A stretch of 64,000 bases of DNA from Pinus tabuliformis (lineage: Eukaryota > Streptophyta > Pinopsida > Pinales > Pinaceae): contig CM062808.1 in assembly GCA_031772625.1 (NCBI GenBank), positions 477,397,655 to 477,461,654 of the forward strand. The letters run 5' to 3'. Shown here in pieces: positions 58,381 through 64,000 of the stretch. The translations under genes were made by a program, and so were the position numbers. The notes below the pieces were generated by a model. The model saw only the letters and a list, made by a program, of their open reading frames with translations. It was not told the DNA's origin and did no database searches. The first letter of the stretch is position 1; each line of letters begins with the position of its first letter.

Positions 58381-59090
58381 AAAGGTCAAATTTGTGACTC
58401 TCACGAACGACTTGGAGTCGTTGAGAGGCCCTCTTATGAGGGTCCTGCATGATGCATGCATTGAGCTCTGGGAGCTCCGGGGGGCTTGGGGTACTTCTTG
58501 GAGCAACAAGCGACCATAAGGCAACTCACCCTCCCCTAATGGTGCGCTATGTACAAGGTGAATGGTTCAACCTTCCCCCATGATACCCTGTGGTGACTTA
58601 TGGACAGGATGAGTGGTTCTCCTGTCGAGGCATCCTACCCATGCAGTCTAGGACTCATGGGAAGTACCTCTCATCTGGCCAATGAGTAGGGAAATGGGGT
58701 TAGGGACCATAGTAGTACTATCGATGGACGCATCGTTGTATCTACCGTACTCCCTATGCTAGGATGACCTCCATTGATCTGGGATCAGTATGAGTGGTTT
58801 GAGACACTCTCTTTTGATATTGATCTGGGATCAATTGAAACTGACTTCAAGTCAATAAGAGTGATATGACTCACTCTCTTGCAACTGATCTAGGATTAGT
58901 AAGAGTGGTATGACACACTCTCTTCATATGGAACTGACTTCGGGTCAGTAGAGAATGGTATGAGACATTCTCCACCAATTCTTCTTCTTCATAGTTCAGC
59001 AGAGTAGAGCAGTGCAGGGCACTGATGGCAGAGATAGTACAGTCTGGCAGATGGATCAGCAGATGGAGTTCTCCCTACTTGAGAGGGAGT
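58381..59090 (+). other. 3' untranslated part of the Copia element
   Basis: Contains four degenerate units of (A/T)CTGRGATCAGTANGAGTGGT...GAGACACTCTC near 58775-58985, then the purine tract. Confidence 0.65.
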
Positions 59091-59454
59091 GTTAAAATTG
59101 GCAACTAGGGCCAAACTCCATGTGGGTCATCTTATTAATGGCATCTAATATTTTTCTTGGATCCCTCTCATCAAGAGGTGTAAGATTGATCTAAAGATCA
59201 TCCGATTCCGATAAGTATTCATGGAGTTATGAATTTATTTGTGTTATAAGACAATTCATCAAGGTCGGCCAGTAACTAAATAACACCCACATGTGCTCAA
59301 GGTTTTAGCATAAAAGGAGATGACTTGAGAGTCATTTCACACACACTTCTATCTTGATTTCTCTCCACTTGTTTTGGGTTTTAGTGTGAGAGAAATCTAG
59401 GAGGAAGTAGCCCTAAGACGCAGGAGGAAAGGAGGCTTAACAATCTGCCCTAGC

Positions 59455-59645
59455 CGCAATCCTAAAGAAGCCCTAGATGCAGTCCTAAAGAAGCCCTAAC
59501 GCTGTCCTAAAGAAGCCTTGGACGTAGTCCTAAGGAAGCCCTAAACGCTGTCCTAAACAAGCCCTAGACGCAGTCCTAAGGAAGCCCTAGCCACAGTTCT
59601 AAGGAAGCCCTAGCTACAGTCCTAGAATACCCTAGATGCAGTCAT
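59455..59645. repeat. minisatellite, about 22-23-bp unit, eight copies
   Basis: Degenerate units of AAGAAGCCCTAGAYGCAGTCC. Confidence 0.85.
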
Positions 59646-59799
59646 CTAAATGAGGTTTGTTCACACTAGGGTAGGCGGAATTTCATAAGGGAAATTTTAG
59701 GCCAAATTTGAGGATGGTTAGGCACTGTTGTGTGCCCTAACCAGTCCCAGAAATTACAGCAATAATGAAGTGACAAACAATAGCGTTTGTATGGTGTGT

Positions 59800-60000
59800 T
59801 GGCAGCAAAGGAAAATGGGACAGCAAGGTCACATGGTGCGGCAAAGGAAGATGTGATAGCAAGGTCACATGGTGCTGCAAAGGAAGATGGGATAGCAAAG
59901 TCACATGGTGCAGCAAAGGAAGATGGGACAGCAAGGTCACATGGTGTTGCAAAAGAAGATGGGACAGCAAGGTCACATGGTGCTGCAAACACAAATGGGA
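59800..60000. repeat. 36-bp minisatellite, five to six copies
   Basis: Units of AARGAAGATGGGACAGCAAG plus GTCACATGGTGCTGC. The 36-bp period keeps the plus strand open with a 12-residue unit (ARSHGAAKEDGT) and also opens minus-strand frames. I take these as by-products. Confidence 0.88.
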
Positions 60001-60859
60001 CCGCAAGTAATCATAGGAGCAGCAGTCACTAACAGTGGGACAGCAGTGCTAGGAATGTGACAGCAAGGTGACCGATGAAGTTTGAATGCGTGATAATGCA
60101 ACAAGATGCATGGGCAGCATGATAGCAATGATGGCATGACAGCAGCAATGTTACAATGACAACATGATAGCAGCAATGTTACAATGATGGCATGGTACAG
60201 CAATGTAACAATGGGTCGGCAGCAAAGGCATGCTAACAATGAAACAGCAGGGTGGTAAGCATGGTGTAGCAAGCACATGGGATAGTATGGGAAACATGAT
60301 GAAGCAATGGCACCTGATGGTACATGATGTGATACAGCGATGGGTACAGTCATGATTGATGAAGCATGATGAGATGCAGCATAGTGATGATGGGTGCAGC
60401 ATGGTGCAGCACAGTGAGATGCAGCATGATGATGAGGAGCAGCGCAATGATAGGTGCAGCATGGTGATGGAGTAACCTAGGAGAATCAGTTGAAACAGCA
60501 TGTCTTCAACTGAGTTCAACTACCTCATGTATCATCTACTTAGAGAGGGTTTATGCTCCTATTTAGATAAGTCAAAGTGTTGACTTCTGTTGTAAATGCA
60601 CTATCTCTCTCTCTCTGTGTTGAACTAATGAAGAACATATAAGAAGAATTGATCAAGGGATTACCTACATTGGGGTTGGTCCCTAGCTAGCGCCACATCT
60701 TGTGTCCTCTTGTTTTGGCTTGTCTTCTGCGATCTATGTTTATGTTCTAACTGGAATTTACTTTAATGTTGATGTGGTTGCAAATCTGAGAAAGATATTG
60801 AGTTAACTGTGAAAATTGAAATAAATTGCTCTAAGCATAGAACATACCTAAAATTAACA

Positions 60860-61600
60860 CGTCTTGCGAGAAAAATCAGAAACTATGAGCTGAACTACCT
60901 GACTAGATTTTGTTCTGCTTGAAGGGAATGGTCCCTTTATATGATTTCCACTTGCACATCCTGGGCAAACTCCTTCATGATCCATTCTGATCTTAAGCAG
61001 TCTAGAGACCAGTTTCCTTACATGAAGTAAGGCTTTCTAGTGTAGATGAGCAAATCTTTTATGCCATACCTCACACTGAAGATCAGTATCATGGACCAGT
61101 GCACCAATGGGTTTACCATTAACTTTGTAAAGCCCTTCATATCCTAATCCAAGAGTGAAGGCTTCTCTCATACTTGAGTTCAAAGCCTAGGTTAGAATTT
61201 TTCCATTCATAAAAGCAACTTTCATTCCTTTATCTTCTAGAGAAGATATGGATACAAGATCTGTTTTCAAACCAAGTACATACTAGACTTCTTGCAGAAA
61301 AATAGATTTGTCATCATCTAAATAAAATGAAACTGAATCATAACCTTTAACTTGGTGAGTAAAATTATTTCCAAGGATAACATGTAAATTAGTCTCCCTC
61401 TCAACTAGATTAGTGAGTGTTTCTTTGTAACCAGTAAAATTTTTGGAAGCACCACTATCAACTAACCAACTATCAAGTGAATCTGCAGAAGAAGAACTGG
61501 AAATAGAAAAAACAATAAAATATGTTGATTGAGTTTTTGTTGCATTATGTCTATATCTTGGATTTCTTGTTTTCTTAGACGCCATTTTCTTTGATTTTCA
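60860..61600 (-). pseudogene. Copia protease and pre-integrase region, minus strand
   Basis: SWLVDSGASKNFTGY at about 61470 is an intact retropepsin active site (Asp-Ser-Gly), followed by VILGNNFTHQVKGYDSV and FLQEV. After a UAG near 61283, KRFAHLH (pre-integrase, in place of H-R-x-x-H), HVRKLVSRLLKIRMDHEG, VCPGCASGNHIKGPFP (zinc motif) and IVSDFSRK follow in broken frames. The sequence ends at the Lys-Thr codons next to 60859. Confidence 0.82.
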
Positions 61601-62383
61601 AAAGTCTTTTCTATAATCAAATTTGTTTTTGAATCTAAGTGTTCTTCATGACCATGCTTTTGACAATTAAAGCATCTAACTTTTGACATGTCTAGATTCC
61701 GTTTATTTGATTTGAAAGCAGATTTATTATTATTACCTTTCTTTCTCTTGTCATAGGCTGAAAATGTAGTAGGTTCTCCTTCTTCATGATGTGAAATTCC
61801 TCCTCCGGAGATTATTCTGGCCTCCTCTTGGATACACTTTCTCAAGAGCTCATCAAATGTGGGAATAGTGTTGATATTGTTGATGGTTGTGATAAAAGTA
61901 TCCCAAACAGGAGAAAGGCCTCCAAGCGCAATCAACACCATTTCTTTGTCGGGTAAAACTTCACCAATTGTTGACAGTTCATTCCCGATTTTAGTCATTC
62001 TCAGAAAGTATGCTTGAATCGTCTTTCCTCTATTCATCTCGATGTCCTTCAGTTGATTCTTCAAGGCAATAATCAGTTCAAGTTACTAATTGCAAACATC
62101 CTGATTAGTTTGTCATACATTTCTTTAGCTTTCTTCAAACTAGAAACATAAGTAATGACATGATCACTAAGAGAATCAAGGATAATTTTCCTAGCTATGA
62201 TTTCACCCTTTTTATGTTTGGATTTGACGACAGCACTTAAATTCTCTAGTGGATCAAAATTGTGCCTTCAACATATTCCAGAACTTTGTATTCTTCAAGA
62301 GTGATATGCAGCCTTGTTTTCCACAAACCAAAGTTTGAAGTATCATTTAGCTTCTTCTCTACCTTGAAGTAGGACGAAGTCAT
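61462..62383 (-). pseudogene. Copia gag (UBN2 type), minus strand
   Basis: Starts Met-Thr-Ser-Ser-Tyr-Phe at 62383, followed by FGLWKTRLHITLEEYKVLEY, and after a frameshift near 62250 by ARKIILDSLSDHVITYV and KAKEMYDKLIRMF. A stop and frame change near 62085 precede a good frame (62064-61462): NQLKDIEMNRGKTIQAYFL, LIALGGLSPVWDTFI and CIQEEARI. The knuckle CFNCQKHGHEE loses its last Cys through a frame change at about 61650. The first part is the Copia gag domain, the second the UBN2 core. In an active element it makes the particle. Confidence 0.85.
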
Positions 62384-62471
62384 CTTGATCAGAAAACTTT
62401 GGCAAAAAGTGGGGTCTCTTCAGGTGATATCTAGTCTTCTTGGACTTGTCTTCACCAAGACTCTGATACCA

Positions 62472-64000
62472 TGTTAAAATATGAAAGTTCTATGCAAAAA
62501 TTTAAAAATTATTTACGGAAACTTGAAAGTTCTATTCAGAAAATTGAATGTACTTTGAAGAAAATTGGATGGAACTGAATGTACTTTGGAGAGAGTTGAA
62601 TGTACTTTGCAGAACATTGAATGGAACAGAATGTACTTTGCAGAAAGTTGAATGTATTTTGCAAAAACCTGAATGTACTTTGCATAAAACTAAATGTTCT
62701 AATTTGTTGCAATTACTCTGAAATTAGAATACAGATTTCTTCTTCTAAACTTTTCAAATCAACAATTGTAGATAGAACATAAGCTTAAGGATCATATGAA
62801 GACACCCAAGCACAAATATAAGCCACTGAGAGTTAGGTCTAATGACCAGGAAAAAACCCACAAGGGGAAAACCCAAATGATTCTTCTTCTATTAGATTTC
62901 TTCAATTGTTCAGCAGAGTACAGAGAAAGAGAGAATGAGGATGAATATAGTCACCAATGTCTAATCAATTAGCGATTGAAGCCTTTTTGCTCTTTGCTTG
63001 AAGATCTCCTTCTCTTGCTCAGATCTTGTCCTTCACACTTTCTCTAACTCTTCCCTTGCTCTTACTCTTCACCTGCTCTCACACTTCTCTTGCACACACT
63101 CAACACTAGCTCTCCTTCTTCACAATAAACATGATACACTCAACTCTCACTTGCTCTTACTTAAATAGATAAGAAAGGAGAGGACTTACAAAATGAATTC
63201 ATGTTGTGAGTCAATTATAGGAGAATTGAACTCCATGAGGGAGGAGTTACTTGAGAAGTGTAACCCATCCCAAGAATAGAGAGAGAGATACACTTGCCTT
63301 GAGGTGTTACAGTTCGAATAATAGAGAAAGAGAGTTACACTTAGACATGAGAGAATATTTGGTGAGAGTTACAAATTGAATTGAATGAGGGAGTTACAAG
63401 TGCATTTAATGAGGAGTTACACTTTTGTCATACATTGACTTAGTGAGAGAGAGTTACATTCTCTTAAGTGTGGAGTTACTATTTTAGTTCAACAGAGAGG
63501 TTCAATTTTTCAAGTAAGATATTCTCAATTTAATTTATTTATTCCATGAGAGAATTCGTTTTTTATTAATCCATTAAAGGTAAATGACTTTAAACTATTT
63601 TATAAATAATAGTATCATCATCATAATAATAATAATAATAAAGATAAATATATTAATTCTTGACTTGTATAATCATGATTGATTTGATTTTAAAGTGGAT
63701 TCCATATGTCAAGATCATCCTTAATCATTTAGACATGACTTTCTATTTTTGGAAAGTCACTTCCAAATTGAGATGTGACTTACTATTTTTGGAAAGTCAT
63801 ATTAGAATTGTTTGAAATTAAATTTTGTTAAAGGTGGTTCAAAAAGAAATGAAAGATATGATTTCTTCTAGGAAAAATTCATCCCTAAGCTGCCAAATTT
63901 TAGCATTCCCTCTCAACTAGGGAGGAATTTCTTTCTGCATCAAAGATCTTTGTTTCCTCTGATCTCATTCATTCATCTCAACTCAACTCTGCGCTGAAAC
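62472..64000 (-). repeat. 5' LTR of the minus-strand Copia element, outer border not seen
   Basis: Right after the primer site the plus strand reads TGTTAAAATATGAAAG, the LTR end. Within are degenerate GAATGTACTTTGCAGAAA units (62510-62700), a CT-rich part near 63000-63170, GAGAGAGTTAC words, an ATA run near 63625 and a 44-bp duplication (CTATTTTTGGAAAGTCA) near 63740-63800. I see no clear outer border or target duplication before the window ends; part of 63500-64000 may be flanking DNA. Confidence 0.55.

Larger units (their letters stand above)
55546..60859 (+). mobile_element. Ty1/Copia element with large pol deletions
   Basis: 5' LTR (left end in the gap) to 56376, primer site TGGTATCAGAGG at 56377, internal region to 59090 ending in a purine tract (TTGAGAGGGAG), 3' LTR 59091-60859 (TGTTAAAATTGG...AAATTAACA, 1769 bp). 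The internal 2.7 kb keeps a knuckle, a protease start, pieces of RT and RNase H in Copia order, but lacks integrase. Minus-strand Copia coding sequence lies directly right of the 3' LTR, so the element entered another Copia element. Confidence 0.85.
59091..60859 (+). repeat. 3' LTR of the Copia element
   Basis: TGTTAAAATTGG to AAATTAACA, 1769 bp. Internal minisatellites at 59455-59645 and 59800-60000 are listed apart. Confidence 0.85.
60860..64000 (-). mobile_element. Ty1/Copia element, 5' part, minus strand
   Basis: On the minus strand: an LTR ending at 62472 (ATTTTAACA), primer site TGGTATCAGAG at 62471-62461, gag from 62383, protease, and the GAG-pre-integrase region ending at 60860, where the plus-strand Copia LTR cuts in. 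Everything after the start of the integrase is missing. The far end of the LTR is not reached with certainty inside the window. Confidence 0.82.

Noticed and set aside
59666-60006. Periodic minus-strand frames in the Copia LTR
   Set aside because: Side effect of the 36-bp minisatellite.
1-64000. CRISPR arrays, bacterial operons or phage modules
   Set aside because: None is seen: the gene families, LTR primer sites and composition all point to plant nuclear DNA.

Overview
The window looks like nuclear DNA from a large, repeat-rich plant genome. The sequence shows AT-rich intergenic DNA, nested Ty1/Copia and Ty3/Gypsy LTR retrotransposons with initiator-Met tRNA primer sites, a plant LINE remnant, and fragments of three plant gene families: a BRI1-like LRR receptor kinase, CrRLK1L (FERONIA-type) kinases and GH28 polygalacturonases. 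A gymnosperm is possible from the repeat style, but nothing here proves it. A 100-base run of N shows this is a draft scaffold. I see no intact host gene; every host-like coding region is broken or partial.

Layout. 1-1524: AT-rich DNA with a diverged 440-bp duplication. 1530-15352: a Copia-type gag-only LTR element arranged LTR-internal-LTR-internal-LTR, the whole array flanked by one 5-bp target-site duplication (AAATG). Its first LTR is split by a second gag-only LTR element (2460-8484). 15358-22900: intergenic DNA with LINE pieces in both orientations (zinc-binding RT tail and RNase H at 19.4-20.5 kb). 22.9-23.8 kb: a broken BRI1-like receptor ectodomain. 24128-32751: a structurally intact, recent LTR element with two 1018-bp LTRs, CTAAT target duplication, a tRNA-Arg-like primer site, and a gag/protease ORF but no reverse transcriptase or integrase.

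32.8-40.7 kb: tandem segmental duplication of CrRLK1L and GH28 pseudogenes, all on the minus strand. 42629-50282: a degraded chromovirus (Ty3/Gypsy with a C-terminal chromodomain) whose pol carries a 93-bp intron-like insertion just before the chromodomain. 50283-55445: 3' part of a minus-strand Ty3/Gypsy element with an integrase tail and a long extra ORF of unknown function between pol and the 3' LTR. 55546-60859: a plus-strand Ty1/Copia element with large pol deletions, inserted into a minus-strand Copia element (60860 to the window end).

The region is therefore a retrotransposon nest around relics of receptor-kinase and pectinase genes. The non-autonomous elements (1.5-15.4 kb and 24.1-32.8 kb) would have needed pol proteins from other copies. 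The most notable points are the three-LTR gag-only array, the candidate intron in the chromovirus, the protease-only young element, and the coiled-coil ORF with a nuclear-localisation-like tail.
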